NCBI GenBank assembly: GCA_947626985.1
Contig: CANQUG010000001.1
Span: 62,001 to 126,000, forward strand
Direction: 5' to 3'
DNA: 64,000 nt
Origin: an uncultured Lachnospiraceae bacterium
GTDB taxonomy: Bacteria > Bacillota > Clostridia > Lachnospirales > Lachnospiraceae
In this document: positions 1 through 8,893 of the stretch, piece after piece
Position numbering within the stretch: the first letter of the stretch is position 1
How the letters are laid out: each line of letters starts with the position of its first letter
Made by a program: the position numbers and the translations under genes
Notes under the pieces: model-generated
Database searches by the model: none
What the model saw: only the letters and a program-made list of their open reading frames with translations
Told to the model about the DNA's origin: nothing

Positions 1-155
1 GCGGGAAATTTGAGGCAAATGTAGACGGGAAAAAGCAGATCCTGGGGCCGGGAGAATGCTTCTATACGGAGGCGGATGAGCCTCATGGACTGCTGGCGCT
101 GGAGGACGGAGTGACGCTGGATATTTTCACACCTTACAGAGAAGATTTTGTATAA
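1..155 (+). CDS. Cupin-domain protein, C-terminal fragment
   Basis: This is the 3' end of a gene that begins before the window. The open frame runs from base 3 and stops with TAA at 153-155, giving about 50 residues. The segment GPGECFYTEADEPHGLLALEDG followed by a final VTLDIFTPYREDF resembles the second half of a small beta-barrel cupin, in which a turn ending in P-H-G leads into the last strands. Cupins of this kind bind a metal or a small ligand, often a sugar or a cofactor. The missing N-terminal part prevents any assignment of substrate. The family call rests on the strand and turn pattern only. Confidence 0.5.
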   Translation, partial: GKFEANVDGKKQILGPGECFYTEADEPHGLLALEDGVTLDIFTPYREDFV

Positions 156-438
156 AAGTTTATTTGTCTTCGATCCACAAGAATATCCGTTTTCGTCACC
201 AGGGCGAATTTGCGCAGGCGGTTATGGATGATCTGTGTTTTCATTTTTTCTTTGACTTTCTGGTATGAGAATATGTTTTTTTCTGCAAAAAATTATAAAT
301 TTCTTTCTTTTTTCCGTCAAGAGAAAGCTTTGGTCCGATTGAGAGAAAGCGCTTATCTGTTTCAGAGATTCTGAGGTGAATGATCTGACGTCAGGATCCT
401 TTGCCGGAAGTGACGCCCGGATTCGTGACCGGCAGTGT
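156..438. other. Intergenic stretch, no gene seen
   Basis: About 280 bases lie between the cupin stop codon and the promoter of the YczE-like gene. The stretch is AT-rich in its second half. I see no tRNA, no convincing hairpin terminator and no coding frame with a ribosome binding site. A 36-codon minus-strand frame at 134-244 overlaps the cupin gene and has no Shine-Dalgarno sequence. Confidence 0.5.
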
Positions 439-468
439 TTGACAAAATAAGACAAAATCAATTATAAT
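439..468 (+). promoter_or_regulatory. Consensus sigma-A promoter for the YczE-like/tannase unit
   Basis: TTGACA at 439-444 and TATAAT at 463-468 are both perfect consensus hexamers separated by 18 bases. Transcription should start near 475, leaving a leader of about 90 nt before the start codon at 563. The leader has no riboswitch signature that I recognise. Confidence 0.8.
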
Positions 469-562
469 AAAACAAACCGTTTCAGAGGCGCAAGCAGCGG
501 GAAAGCCGCAGAAACAGGGATGGATGAGCGCTGGAAATCTTAAATTGCCGGAGGAGAAAAGA

Positions 563-1204
563 ATGGAGAATGTCAGAAAAATATCAGGAAAACAGGTGCT
601 GGTGTATGTTTGCTCCCTTGTGATTCTGGGGTGTGGGATCGCCATGAACACCAAGACGCATCTGGGAGTGTCCCCGGTGATTTCGGTGGCCTATAATATT
701 GCGGTGCTGCTGGATATTCCCATCGGAGTCATGACGTTTGTTTATTATTGTTTCCTTATTTTACTGCAGTTTGTGCTGCTGAAAGGAAAGCTGCCTCTGT
801 TTCAGACACTGCAGATCCTGGCCAGTCTGATCACCAGCTTTTTTATTCAGATTTTTGATTATATTCTGCCGGTTTCTGACAATATGGCTGTCCGGGTAGC
901 GATGCTGGTGATCGCCATCAGTCTGACGGGAATCGGGGCGTCTCTTTCCATCACCATGAAGATCGTGCCCAATCCGGCTGACGGACTGGCGGATGTGATC
1001 GGGAAGATGCTTCATAAAAATCTGGGCTTCGGCAAAAACGTGCTGGACGCGACGTGTATTGTGATCGCGCTGGCTATCGGGTTCGGGTCCGGACGGGGTC
1101 TTCTGGGCATCGGGGCCGGGACTGTGGCGGCGGTGATCTTTACCGGGAGAGTGGTGGCGCTGTTCCATCCGGTTTCGGCGGCTGTTTACCGTAAAGTGGC
1201 ATAA
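563..1204 (+). CDS. YczE/YitT-type integral membrane protein (DUF6198-like)
   Basis: The protein has 213 residues and is almost entirely hydrophobic, with five or six predicted membrane segments, for example VLVYVCSLVILGCGIAM, VMTFVYYCFLILLQFVLL and VAMLVIAISLTGIGASLSI. The motif NPADGLADVIGK, between the third and fourth hydrophobic blocks, fits the YczE/YyaS/YitT family, whose biochemical role is unknown. I chose the ATG at 563 over one at 524 because GGAGGAG lies seven bases before it, while the upstream ATG has no ribosome binding site. The tannase-like gene starts 44 bases downstream with no terminator between, so the two are probably co-transcribed. The family assignment is good, but no function can be inferred. 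Confidence 0.75.
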   Translation: MENVRKISGKQVLVYVCSLVILGCGIAMNTKTHLGVSPVISVAYNIAVLLDIPIGVMTFVYYCFLILLQFVLLKGKLPLFQTLQILASLITSFFIQIFDYILPVSDNMAVRVAMLVIAISLTGIGASLSITMKIVPNPADGLADVIGKMLHKNLGFGKNVLDATCIVIALAIGFGSGRGLLGIGAGTVAAVIFTGRVVALFHPVSAAVYRKVA

Positions 1205-1248
1205 AGGACAAGGAGCGAAAAATCGCTTAACAGAATAGGGAGGAAAAA

Positions 1249-2748
1249 ATGGAAGGGTTAATTTTTGATCAGGAGAATTACACAGTCAGAACCTGCGAGG
1301 CGGACGGATGCAGGGTGGAGTACCGGGCATTTGAGAATATTCCCTACTGCGCCAGTCCGGCGGATGACATTCAGAGGATGAATCTTTTTGTCCCCGAGGC
1401 GTATTATCGCGGGGAAAAAATCAACGGCTATGATCTTCACACGGCGCCGATCTTTGCCCACAATACCGTGGGAGGGTATATGCCGGGTATGCCGGGGAAG
1501 CCGGAGAAGAGCAGTTTCGGACCTGCGAACGCCATTTTTGAGGCGCTGCGGCACGGGTATGTGGTGGCGGCGGCGGGAATCCGGGGACGGGCTACGGGAG
1601 TGGATACAGGCGGCAGGATGTTCGGCTACCCGGAAGGGGCTCTGGAGAAGGCGAAGGGGAAGATGCTGGGCAAAGCTCCTGCCCTGATCGTGGATATGAA
1701 AGCGGCCATCCGTTATCTTCGCCATAACAGGGATGTGATTCCGGGGGATACGGAGCGCATCATTACTAACGGCACCAGCGCGGGAGGAGCCCTATCCGCT
1801 CTGGCGGGAGCCACCGGGAACAGCGGGGATTACGAGCCGTATCTGGAGGCCATCGGCGCGGCCAGGGAGAGGGACGACGTTTTTCTGGCATGCTGTTACT
1901 GCCCCATTCATAATCTGGAGCACGCGGATATGGCCTATGAATGGATGTTCCATAAATGTCCGGATTTTAACATGCTGAGTCCGGAGTGGAAGGACGGGAA
2001 TGTGGTGAGAATGTCCGCGGTTTCCCGGCCCCTTTCCGAAAAACAGAAGAAGATTTCGGCGGAGCTTAAGGCACAGTTCCCGGCCTATGTGAACAGTCTG
2101 GGGCTGAAGGACGAGGAGGGGAACGCTCTGGTTCTGGATGAGAACGGTGAGGGGACCTTCCGGGAATATGTGAAGCGGCAGGTGATAAAATCAGCCCAGA
2201 AGGAACTGGACGGTCATCGGACGGCGGAGAAGTATTCTTATCTGCTGGGTTTTGTGATGCAGGATGTGAATGTGGAAAAGCAGCCTTATCTCACCATAGA
2301 GGACGGCAGGGTCACAGATCTGGACTGGGACGGATTTGTGAAGTATATTACCCGGTTTAAGGCGGCTCCATCCTTTGACGCGCTGAATCTGTCCAGCCCG
2401 GAAAATGATGAGTTCGGGACAGCCGACATCCCGGCGAGGCATTTTACACAGTATGCTTTTGAAAACAGCGAGGCGGGAGGAGCTCTGGCGGAGCCGGAAG
2501 TGGTGAAGATGATGAATCCCCTGAATTATATCGGGAAGGCGGATACGGCGAAGCACTGGTGGATCCGGCACGGGGCCTTTGACCGGGATACAGCCCTGGC
2601 GATTCCGGCGATTCTGGCTCTGACGCTCAGAAATGCGGGGTATGATGTGGATTTCGAGCTGCCCTGGGGACTGCCCCACAGCGGGGATTATGATCTGGAT
2701 GAGCTGTTTGTGAGAATCGATGAGCTCTGCCGGAAGCAGGAGGCCTAA
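1249..2748 (+). CDS. Tannase-type alpha/beta-hydrolase (putative tannin acyl hydrolase)
   Basis: A 499-residue serine esterase with no signal peptide, so probably cytoplasmic. The nucleophile elbow is G-T-S-A-G-G with Ser177. Candidate partners are Asp445 in HGAFDRDTAL and His477 in WGLPHSGDYDLDE. The Asp-His distance of 32 residues equals that of the Lactobacillus plantarum tannase triad (Ser163, Asp419, His451, from memory). Tannases hydrolyse galloyl esters of tannins; relatives cleave other phenolic esters. The long insertion between Ser and Asp (roughly residues 210-400) corresponds to the lid domain of this family. The start has a strong AGGGAGG site. It follows a membrane protein in the same unit, which could move the substrate or product. 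A related phenolic-ester substrate is as likely as gallate. Confidence 0.72.
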   Translation: MEGLIFDQENYTVRTCEADGCRVEYRAFENIPYCASPADDIQRMNLFVPEAYYRGEKINGYDLHTAPIFAHNTVGGYMPGMPGKPEKSSFGPANAIFEALRHGYVVAAAGIRGRATGVDTGGRMFGYPEGALEKAKGKMLGKAPALIVDMKAAIRYLRHNRDVIPGDTERIITNGTSAGGALSALAGATGNSGDYEPYLEAIGAARERDDVFLACCYCPIHNLEHADMAYEWMFHKCPDFNMLSPEWKDGNVVRMSAVSRPLSEKQKKISAELKAQFPAYVNSLGLKDEEGNALVLDENGEGTFREYVKRQVIKSAQKELDGHRTAEKYSYLLGFVMQDVNVEKQPYLTIEDGRVTDLDWDGFVKYITRFKAAPSFDALNLSSPENDEFGTADIPARHFTQYAFENSEAGGALAEPEVVKMMNPLNYIGKADTAKHWWIRHGAFDRDTALAIPAILALTLRNAGYDVDFELPWGLPHSGDYDLDELFVRIDELCRKQEA

Positions 2749-2757
2749 CATAAACTT

Positions 2758-2798
2758 TGCCGCAGATTTGCCCGTATTGTGCAGGCGAATCTGCGGCA
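2758..2798. terminator. Convergent hairpin terminator
   Basis: Arms at 2758-2772 and 2784-2798 pair over 15 bases with one G-U wobble. The hairpin lies between the convergent tannase and glucokinase genes. The downstream tract is T-rich on the plus strand but is not a clean U run. Confidence 0.7.
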
Positions 2799-2823
2799 GA
2801 TTATATTTTATGCAGTGATTCGT

Positions 2824-3774
2824 TTATTCCTCGTTTTCCAGAACCATGCGCACGCCGCCGTAAATACCGGCGTTGTTGCCCAGAGTGGCAAGGCAGAACT
2901 CGGTTTCTCTGGATGCGTGGAAGGCATAGGTTTTATAGTGTCTGCGGATGGAATTCAGAAGGATATCGCCGGCTTTTGCCATGCCGCCGCCGATGACGAA
3001 TGCCTCGGGATTTACTACGCAGGCGATGGTGGCCAGAGCCTTGCCGAGAAGCGTGCCCACTTCCTCTGCCATATGGAGAGCTACCGCGTCGCCCTTTTTC
3101 GCTTCGTCGAAGATTTCCTTGGAGGTAAAGGAAGACATGGCTCTCAGGCTGGAATCCTCCTCCGGGTGCTCGTTCAGGTAGCGTTTGGTGATGCGGACAA
3201 CGCCGTTTGCGGAGGTGTACTGCTCCAGGCAGCCGTGTTTGCCGCAGCCGCAGGCGTCGGGTTCGTCGTCAAACATGGGAATATGGCCGATTTCTCCCGC
3301 CGCGCCGTTGATGCCGGCAAGGATTTTTCCGCCCAGGATGACGCCGCCGCCCACGCCGGTTCCCAGGGTCACCATAATGATGTCCTGATAGCCTTTGCCG
3401 CCGCCCTGCCACATTTCGCCCAGAGCGGCTACGTTGGCGTCATTACCGGCTTTTGCACGGAGGTTTGTGAGGGTGCTCAGGCGGTGTTCTACATTAAAGA
3501 TGTCCCAGCCCAGGTTTACGCATTTGAATACGGTTCCGTCGGGGCCTACGGGGCCGGGAACGCCGATGCCGATTCCTTCCACGTCCAGCTTGGAGATCTG
3601 TTTTTCCTCCAGCTTTTTGTTTATGGCGTCATTGATATCGCTGAGGATATAGGATCCGCCGGATTCCGTTCTGGTGGGGATTTCCCAGGTGTCAAGGAGA
3701 TCCCCTCTGGTGCTGAAGAATCCCATCTTGATGGTGGTTCCGCCGATGTCTACGCCGAATGCATACTTTTTCAT
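2824..3774 (-). CDS. glcK: ROK-family glucokinase
   Basis: A 316-residue cytoplasmic sugar kinase that phosphorylates glucose to glucose 6-phosphate with ATP. It opens with the phosphate-binding motif GVDIGGTTIKMG and contains GNDANVAALGE with the catalytic aspartate. It also has TLGTGVGGG, the E-I-G-H metal or sugar contact, and the ROK zinc motif CGCGKHGCLEQYTSANG near residue 170. Length and motif order match bacterial ROK glucokinases. The start has AAGGAG ten bases upstream. A promoter at 3829-3858 reads into it and a shared hairpin ends it, so it is a single-gene unit. Some ROK kinases prefer other hexoses, but glucokinase is the most likely role given the adjacent beta-glucan enzymes. 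Confidence 0.9.
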   Translation of the reverse strand: MKKYAFGVDIGGTTIKMGFFSTRGDLLDTWEIPTRTESGGSYILSDINDAINKKLEEKQISKLDVEGIGIGVPGPVGPDGTVFKCVNLGWDIFNVEHRLSTLTNLRAKAGNDANVAALGEMWQGGGKGYQDIIMVTLGTGVGGGVILGGKILAGINGAAGEIGHIPMFDDEPDACGCGKHGCLEQYTSANGVVRITKRYLNEHPEEDSSLRAMSSFTSKEIFDEAKKGDAVALHMAEEVGTLLGKALATIACVVNPEAFVIGGGMAKAGDILLNSIRRHYKTYAFHASRETEFCLATLGNNAGIYGGVRMVLENEE

Positions 3775-3828
3775 TTTGTAAAACTCCTTTCAGATATGTA
3801 TTTTTACCACGCAAAGGTATTTTTCTAT

Positions 3829-3858
3829 ATTATAAGGAGAGCGGCGGGGAATGTCCAA
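3829..3858 (-). promoter_or_regulatory. Promoter of the glucokinase gene
   Basis: Read on the minus strand, TTGGAC (3853-3858) and TATAAT (3829-3834) are separated by 18 bases, giving a leader of roughly 45 nt to the glucokinase start. Confidence 0.65.
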
Positions 3859-3989
3859 TCTATTTTTGCGTATTTTATGGGATTTTTTTAGCTTTTTTGA
3901 CCTGGCTGACACAGGCGGGTGATAAAAAGGAGTATTGTAAGAACGTTTCTCCTGTTTATGCGAATCTGCGGGCGATTCACGCAGGCCGA

Positions 3990-4016
3990 TTGTTTTTAAG
4001 AGAATAAAAGTATAAT
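3990..4016 (+). promoter_or_regulatory. Probable promoter of the 5'-nucleotidase gene
   Basis: TATAAT at 4011-4016 is preceded by TTGTTT at 3990-3995, a short 15-base spacer. An alternative is TTGACC (3897-3902) with TGATAA 17 bases on. The first places transcription about 30 bases before the start codon. Confidence 0.4.
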
Positions 4017-4049
4017 TTAACCTTTATAAAAATTTTTAGGAGGGATATC

Positions 4050-6122
4050 ATGAAATTTGGAAAACAGATGAAACTTACGGTTGCGTCTGTATCTGCGGCT
4101 ATGCTGGTCCTGAATACGGGGATTCCGGCGTTTGCCGAGGCGGATACGGAGGAAACAGCTGTTGAGGAAACAGCCGCTGAAGAAACTGAAGCGGAAGGCA
4201 GTGAGGACGCTGCTGCGGAAGAGACCGGGGCTGCAGAGGATACAGCGGAAGAAAGCACGGACGACGCCGCTGCGGGAAATACCGTTGTGATTTATACCAC
4301 CAACGATATTCACGGCGTTGTAGAGGGTGATGACGAGGGAACCATCGGTATGGTTCAGGCAGCTGCCATTGCCGCGTCCACTCCCGACGCTCTGCTGGTA
4401 GACGCCGGCGACGCCGTACAGGGCGGACCGTTTGCTTCCGTTTCTCTCGGAGAAGACGTCATCAAGCTGATGAATACTGCCGGATATGACGCCATGGCTC
4501 TGGGCAATCATGATTTTGACTATGGTCTGGAACAGCTTCAGGCGAATATGGAAATTGCGGAATTTCCTGTGATTTCCGCAAATGTAATGAAGGACGACCA
4601 GCTTCTCACGGACGGAAACGCAGTGATCGAGGTGGCCGGAAAGAAGATCGGTTTTGTGGGACTTACCACTACAAAAACGGCGACTTCCACCAATTCCTCT
4701 CTTCTGGAGGGCGTTACTTTTACCGACGAGATCGAGGCGGCCAAAGCGCAGATCGCGGAGCTGAAGGACAGTACCGACGCCATCGTCCTGGTTACCCATA
4801 TGGGCAACACGGATACGGCCGTGAAGTGCACCAGCGGAATGCTTCTGGACGGACTTTCCGATGAAGAGCTTTCCGAGGTGAACGCGGTGATCGACGGACA
4901 CAGCCATACAATTGAAGAAGATACCTACGTAAGGAACGAGATTTATGTTCCTGTGGTGCAGACCGGATGCAACTTCACCGCTCTGGGACAGGTAACTCTT
5001 ACCTTCGGTGAGGACGGTATGGTATCTGCGGAGGGAACGCTGCTGGATTATGAGACTGCCATGGGATTTGAGCTGACGGAAGAGGGCGAGGCCAAAGCTG
5101 CTGAGGTGACCGCTGCTCTCGAAGAGATCAAGGGCGCTCAGGATGAGATTCTGGGTGAGGTGATCGCTTCCAACGATGCTCCTCTCTGGGGCGGATACAT
5201 TTACTGGGATTATGCGGAGCCCCGTATTGTAGAGACGAACTACGGCGATTTTGTGACGGACGCTTTTGTTTCCGCTGCATCTGCCTATGCGGAGCAGGAG
5301 GGACTCAGCCTTCCGGTGATCGGTCTGGAAAACGGCGGCGGCATTTCCGCTACTCTGCCTGTGGGCGAAGTGACCAGAGGAGATATCCTCAATGCGTTTA
5401 ATCATGGAAATACGGTAGTGGTTCTGAAGGTGACGCCGGCGCAGCTGTATGGTGTGACAGAACTGGGTCTGGTTACCACAGGACAGGATGAAAACGGCTG
5501 CCTGCTCCGCGAGAAACCCAGCGGAAGCTTCAGCCAGTGCGGCGGATATTCCTACACCTATGATCCTGCCGGCGAAGAAGGAAATAAAGTGGTAAGCATT
5601 TCTCTGGCGGACGGAACAGTTCTGGATCGTGCGGACAGTACCACAGAGCTTCTGCTGGCTACCAACAGCTATGTAGCGACTGCGTTCCCGGATTCCGAGC
5701 AGCTCACCGAGCTGGGCGGCGAGGATCTGGTAGTGGAGAATTATCTGAAAGAGCAGACCGGAAACGGGGAAACCCCGCTGCATATGCCGGTAAGCGCAGG
5801 AAGAGTTCAGATAGAGGGCGATGTATCTCCGGATACTTATGAGGTTGCGCTTCCTCTGTATGACGCAGAGCATGCTCAGGATGAAGAACCCACTACTGTT
5901 CCCGGAAGCACTGTTCATCTTCGCATTGACGACGGCGAAGCTGCAGAGTATGTAAGTGATGATCAGGGTATTATTTCCCTGACTCTGGACAAAGGTCCGC
6001 ATACGCTGTACCTGGAGGAAGCTGTTGACGGACAGCCGGTTTATGTGAATAACTATTCCGGTTCCGGAACGATTACCACAGCTGCCGGATACTACAGACT
6101 TGGATTTATTGTGAACAAATAA
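4050..6122 (+). CDS. Secreted 5'-nucleotidase/metallophosphoesterase
   Basis: A 690-residue exported enzyme of the UshA/YfkN type that removes phosphate from nucleotides outside the membrane. Residues 1-28 form a signal peptide ending in PAFA-EA. Residues 30-75 are a Glu/Ala/Thr-rich linker. The metallophosphoesterase domain (about 78-330) shows all the expected metal ligands: TTNDIHG, DAGDAVQGG, LGNHDFDYG, VTHMGN and GHSHT. The C-terminal 5'-nucleotidase domain (about 360-560) includes ENGGGISA and GDILNAFN. The last 100 residues form an extra beta-rich tail with no LPxTG signal, so the attachment mode is unclear. AGGAGG precedes the ATG. The gene stands alone between the divergent glucokinase and a hairpin at 6133. 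Confidence 0.88.
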   Translation: MKFGKQMKLTVASVSAAMLVLNTGIPAFAEADTEETAVEETAAEETEAEGSEDAAAEETGAAEDTAEESTDDAAAGNTVVIYTTNDIHGVVEGDDEGTIGMVQAAAIAASTPDALLVDAGDAVQGGPFASVSLGEDVIKLMNTAGYDAMALGNHDFDYGLEQLQANMEIAEFPVISANVMKDDQLLTDGNAVIEVAGKKIGFVGLTTTKTATSTNSSLLEGVTFTDEIEAAKAQIAELKDSTDAIVLVTHMGNTDTAVKCTSGMLLDGLSDEELSEVNAVIDGHSHTIEEDTYVRNEIYVPVVQTGCNFTALGQVTLTFGEDGMVSAEGTLLDYETAMGFELTEEGEAKAAEVTAALEEIKGAQDEILGEVIASNDAPLWGGYIYWDYAEPRIVETNYGDFVTDAFVSAASAYAEQEGLSLPVIGLENGGGISATLPVGEVTRGDILNAFNHGNTVVVLKVTPAQLYGVTELGLVTTGQDENGCLLREKPSGSFSQCGGYSYTYDPAGEEGNKVVSISLADGTVLDRADSTTELLLATNSYVATAFPDSEQLTELGGEDLVVENYLKEQTGNGETPLHMPVSAGRVQIEGDVSPDTYEVALPLYDAEHAQDEEPTTVPGSTVHLRIDDGEAAEYVSDDQGIISLTLDKGPHTLYLEEAVDGQPVYVNNYSGSGTITTAAGYYRLGFIVNK

Positions 6123-6132
6123 GATTATACGG

Positions 6133-6169
6133 GCGCCGGAGGCGCATGGATTTCATGTACCTCCGGTGC
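6133..6169. terminator. Hairpin terminator after the 5'-nucleotidase
   Basis: Arms GCGCCGGAGG (6133-6142) and CCTCCGGTGC (6160-6169) pair with one wobble and are followed by a short T-rich tract. The convergent GH3 gene ends about 110 bases later, so the hairpin may act in both directions. Confidence 0.65.
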
Positions 6170-6281
6170 TTTATGTGAGCAATTTTTAAAGAAAAAAGAA
6201 AAACTGCAAAAAGATTTTTCTGACATGCGGTAAGAATGTCAGGTCATGAAAAGGCTAAGTCAGAAGGCAGCATTGGGGGGC

Positions 6282-8405
6282 TTATCTGTGAAAATGGAGT
6301 TCCACAGGATGATTTCCCGTCAGCTCACAGCTGCGCTGATCGGGCTGGGAAAAGCCGGCGCAGAAAATGAATTCTTTGCCGTCGATTCTGCGGATGCCTT
6401 CTTCGTCTACCACGGTGAGGGCCTGGGCGGGTACGGGAATCGTGAAAGTTCCTTTTTCTCCTGCTTCCAGATGGATTCTTTGGAATGCGCAGAGGGATTG
6501 GTTTCTGGGCGCATAGGGGGAATCCAGGCATTTGCAGTAAATCTGGAGAACATCGTCAGTGGCGGCGGTTCCCGCATTTTCTGCTGTGACCGTTATATGA
6601 AGAGAGATGTCTTCCGGTTTTGCCTCTGCGGCAGGGGAATTGTCTGCAGAGATTTCCGCCTCCACAGCCCGGACATTTCCGTAGGTGAGGCCGAAGCCAA
6701 AGGGATACTGCGCCGGCTTTTCCATATAGCGGTAAGTGCGGCCCTTCATGGAATAGTCCTGGAAATCCGGCAGCTCTTCCAGAGTTTCATAGAAGGTTAC
6801 CGGCAGCTTTCCGGAGGGAGATACGTCGCCGAAAAGGATTTCTGCGGCTGCGGCCCCGCCCTGGGAGCCTGGGTACCAGAGCTGAAGGATGGCGTCGAAA
6901 TGCTCCGATGCAAATTTCAGGTCCACATCGCTTCCGGTCATCAGGCAGAGGACCACGGGAGTTTGGGTCTCGGCCAGAACTTCCATAAGCTTTCTCTGAG
7001 ATTCCGGAAGCAGCAGATCCACCTTGTCGCCGGAGGCGTAGCTGTTTCCGGTATCGCCCTCTTCGCCTTCAAGAGTTTCATCAAGTCCCAGACATAAAAT
7101 CACCACGTCGCTGTTTTCCGCTACGATCTTCGCTTCCGCAAGACGGTCGCCGGAGAACGCCAGGGATTCCGAGCGGTCCCGGAACAGTTCGCAGCCCACG
7201 GAAGTAAGGATTCTCACATCTTCTCCCAGATAATCCTGCAGACCTTCCTGTACAGTTATGTAACGGGAAGCTGTTCCGTGATAATTTCCCATGAGGGCCC
7301 TGCGGCTGTCCGCGTTGGGTCCGATGATTCCGATGGTTTTCAGTTTGTCCTTCCGGAGAGGCAGGATGCCGTTGTTTTTCAGAAGCACAATGCTCTCCTG
7401 TGCGGCCTTTTTGGATAAAGCCAGATGAGGAGCGGATTCCACTTCCGTGTAAGGGATGGAATCGTACTCGCTGCCGTCGAACAGTCCCAGCAGATAGCGG
7501 GTGGTGAACAGCCGCACTGCGGATTCTGTGATGGTTTCCTCGGATACAAGGCCGCTTCTGTACGCGCTCATAATGTGGAGATAGGTCACTCCGCAGTTCA
7601 GGTCGCAGCCGTTGTTGATGGCGAGGGCGGCGGATTCTTTGGCAGAGGCGGTGACCATGTGGTGCTCGTGAAAATCACTGATCGCCCAGCAGTCGGACAC
7701 AAAATGTCCCTGGAATCCCCAGTCGCCCCGGAGGATTTTCTGCAGGGCGGGGCTTCCGCAGCAGGGCTCGCCGTTGGTGCGGTTGTAGGCTCCCATTACG
7801 GCTTCCACTTCCGCTTCCTCCACCAGAGCCTGAAAAGCGGTGAGGTAGGTTTCCGTCAGATCCTTTTTGGATATTTTTGCGTCAAATTCATGGCGGATGC
7901 CCTCCGGGCCGGAATGTCCGGCGAAATGCTTGGCGCAGGCCGCGGCCTTCATGGTTTCGCCGCTGCCCTGGAGTCCTTTGACGTAGGCGACGCCCAGACG
8001 GCTCGTGAGCCAGGGGTCCTCTCCGTAGGTTTCATGGCCCCGGCCCCAGCGGGGATCCCGGAAAATATTTACATTGGGCGACCAAAAGGTGAGGCCCTTG
8101 TAGATATCCCGGTCTTCATGGGCGGAGTAAGCGTTGTATTTGGCGCGGCCTTCCGTGGCCACTGTGTCGCCGATTTTTTCTGTCAGCTCCGGGTCAAAGG
8201 CCGCCGCTATGCCGATAGCCTGGGGAAAGACGGTGGCCTGTCCGCCGCGGGCTACCCCGTGGAGCGCTTCGTTCCACCAGTTGTAGGCGGGAACGCCCAG
8301 ACGTTTGATGGCGGGGGCGTCATATTTCAGCTGGCTGGCTCTTTCCTCCAGCGTCATCTGCGCTACCAGGGCCTCCGCTTTTTTTCTTGCTTCTTTTCTG
8401 TTCAT
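6282..8405 (-). CDS. Glycoside hydrolase family 3 beta-xylosidase/beta-glucosidase
   Basis: A 707-residue enzyme without signal peptide, so it probably acts on imported oligosaccharides. The N-terminal (beta/alpha)8 domain contains YNWWNEALHGVAR, FWSPNVNIFRDPRWGRG and KHFAGHSGPEG. The catalytic nucleophile is Asp238 in HFVSDCWAI. The second domain (about 340-560) has SIVLLKNNGILPL and LWYPGSQGG, and the C-terminal fibronectin-like domain follows. The WWNEALHG and SDCxAI patterns are typical of the GH3 branch with beta-xylosidases, so xylo-oligosaccharides are a reasonable substrate, but beta-glucosidase cannot be excluded. It is a single-gene unit read toward the 5'-nucleotidase gene. Its leader carries three copies of TGTAAATAA. 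Confidence 0.85.
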   Translation of the reverse strand: MNRKEARKKAEALVAQMTLEERASQLKYDAPAIKRLGVPAYNWWNEALHGVARGGQATVFPQAIGIAAAFDPELTEKIGDTVATEGRAKYNAYSAHEDRDIYKGLTFWSPNVNIFRDPRWGRGHETYGEDPWLTSRLGVAYVKGLQGSGETMKAAACAKHFAGHSGPEGIRHEFDAKISKKDLTETYLTAFQALVEEAEVEAVMGAYNRTNGEPCCGSPALQKILRGDWGFQGHFVSDCWAISDFHEHHMVTASAKESAALAINNGCDLNCGVTYLHIMSAYRSGLVSEETITESAVRLFTTRYLLGLFDGSEYDSIPYTEVESAPHLALSKKAAQESIVLLKNNGILPLRKDKLKTIGIIGPNADSRRALMGNYHGTASRYITVQEGLQDYLGEDVRILTSVGCELFRDRSESLAFSGDRLAEAKIVAENSDVVILCLGLDETLEGEEGDTGNSYASGDKVDLLLPESQRKLMEVLAETQTPVVLCLMTGSDVDLKFASEHFDAILQLWYPGSQGGAAAAEILFGDVSPSGKLPVTFYETLEELPDFQDYSMKGRTYRYMEKPAQYPFGFGLTYGNVRAVEAEISADNSPAAEAKPEDISLHITVTAENAGTAATDDVLQIYCKCLDSPYAPRNQSLCAFQRIHLEAGEKGTFTIPVPAQALTVVDEEGIRRIDGKEFIFCAGFSQPDQRSCELTGNHPVELHFHR

Positions 8406-8435
8406 TTCCTGTTTATCCTTTCATAATGAATGAAT

Positions 8436-8490
8436 TGTAAATAAGTGCATTGATGTAAATAAATTGCCGTAACTAATCTGTTGTAAATAA
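8436..8490. promoter_or_regulatory. Three TGTAAATAA repeats in the GH3 leader
   Basis: TGTAAATAA occurs exactly at 8436-8444, 8454-8462 and 8482-8490. These lie between the GH3 start codon and an AT-rich promoter-like block at about 8505-8540 (minus strand TATAGT with TTGTTG upstream). Same-orientation copies spaced 18 and 28 bases apart suggest a regulator site, but no regulator is identified. Confidence 0.35.
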
Positions 8491-8743
8491 ACCGCTGAGT
8501 TCACTATACTATAATTCGTCAGGTGATTGCAACAACCGTTGAAATTACTTTTCAGGAAAAGGGAAAGTTACTTTTCGGGAAGGTGGAGCGCTCTGCGCGG
8601 AAAGCCGATCACGGGACGGGGACAGAGGTGCATTTTCTGTCTGCAGTGCATGGAATCCCCCGTGTGAATGATCCCACTTCGTGAAAAACGACAGAAAATC
8701 AGCAGCAGCTGGATAATTTTTGTAGAATTTATCTGATTTCCGG
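8491..8743. other. Intergenic stretch between GH3 and GH5
   Basis: This non-coding block separates the divergent GH3 and GH5 genes. It contains the probable GH3 promoter near 8505-8540 and a short near-repeat around TTACTTTTC at about 8550-8580. I see no gene or stable RNA. Confidence 0.4.
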
Positions 8744-8773
8744 TTGACTGAAACGGGCGGATTGTACTAATAT
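8744..8773 (+). promoter_or_regulatory. Promoter of the GH5/FSA unit
   Basis: TTGACT (8744-8749) and TAATAT (8768-8773) are separated by 18 bases. The leader to the GH5 start is about 115 nt. Confidence 0.5.
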
Positions 8774-8893
8774 TATCTGCAAAGAAGGATTTTATGGCTG
8801 TCAGGGAGAGGACGGAAATTTGAGGACTGGCGTGGAATCCTTCGGACAGCGGCATATTCCGGCTGTGGAAAATCAACATAGAGGAGGTGCGTC

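Noticed and set aside
134..244. Minus-strand frame of 36 codons beginning MKTQIIHNRL
   Set aside because: It overlaps the end of the cupin gene, has no ribosome binding site or promoter, and resembles no family.
475..562. Riboswitch in the leader of the YczE-like gene
   Set aside because: The 90-nt leader has a few short GC stems but matches no riboswitch consensus that I could recall, including fluoride, guanidine and cyclic di-GMP types.
4017..6002. 661-codon open frame antisense to the 5'-nucleotidase gene
   Set aside because: The plus-strand gene has all family motifs. The antisense frame is open because of codon bias and has no ribosome binding site or recognisable domain.
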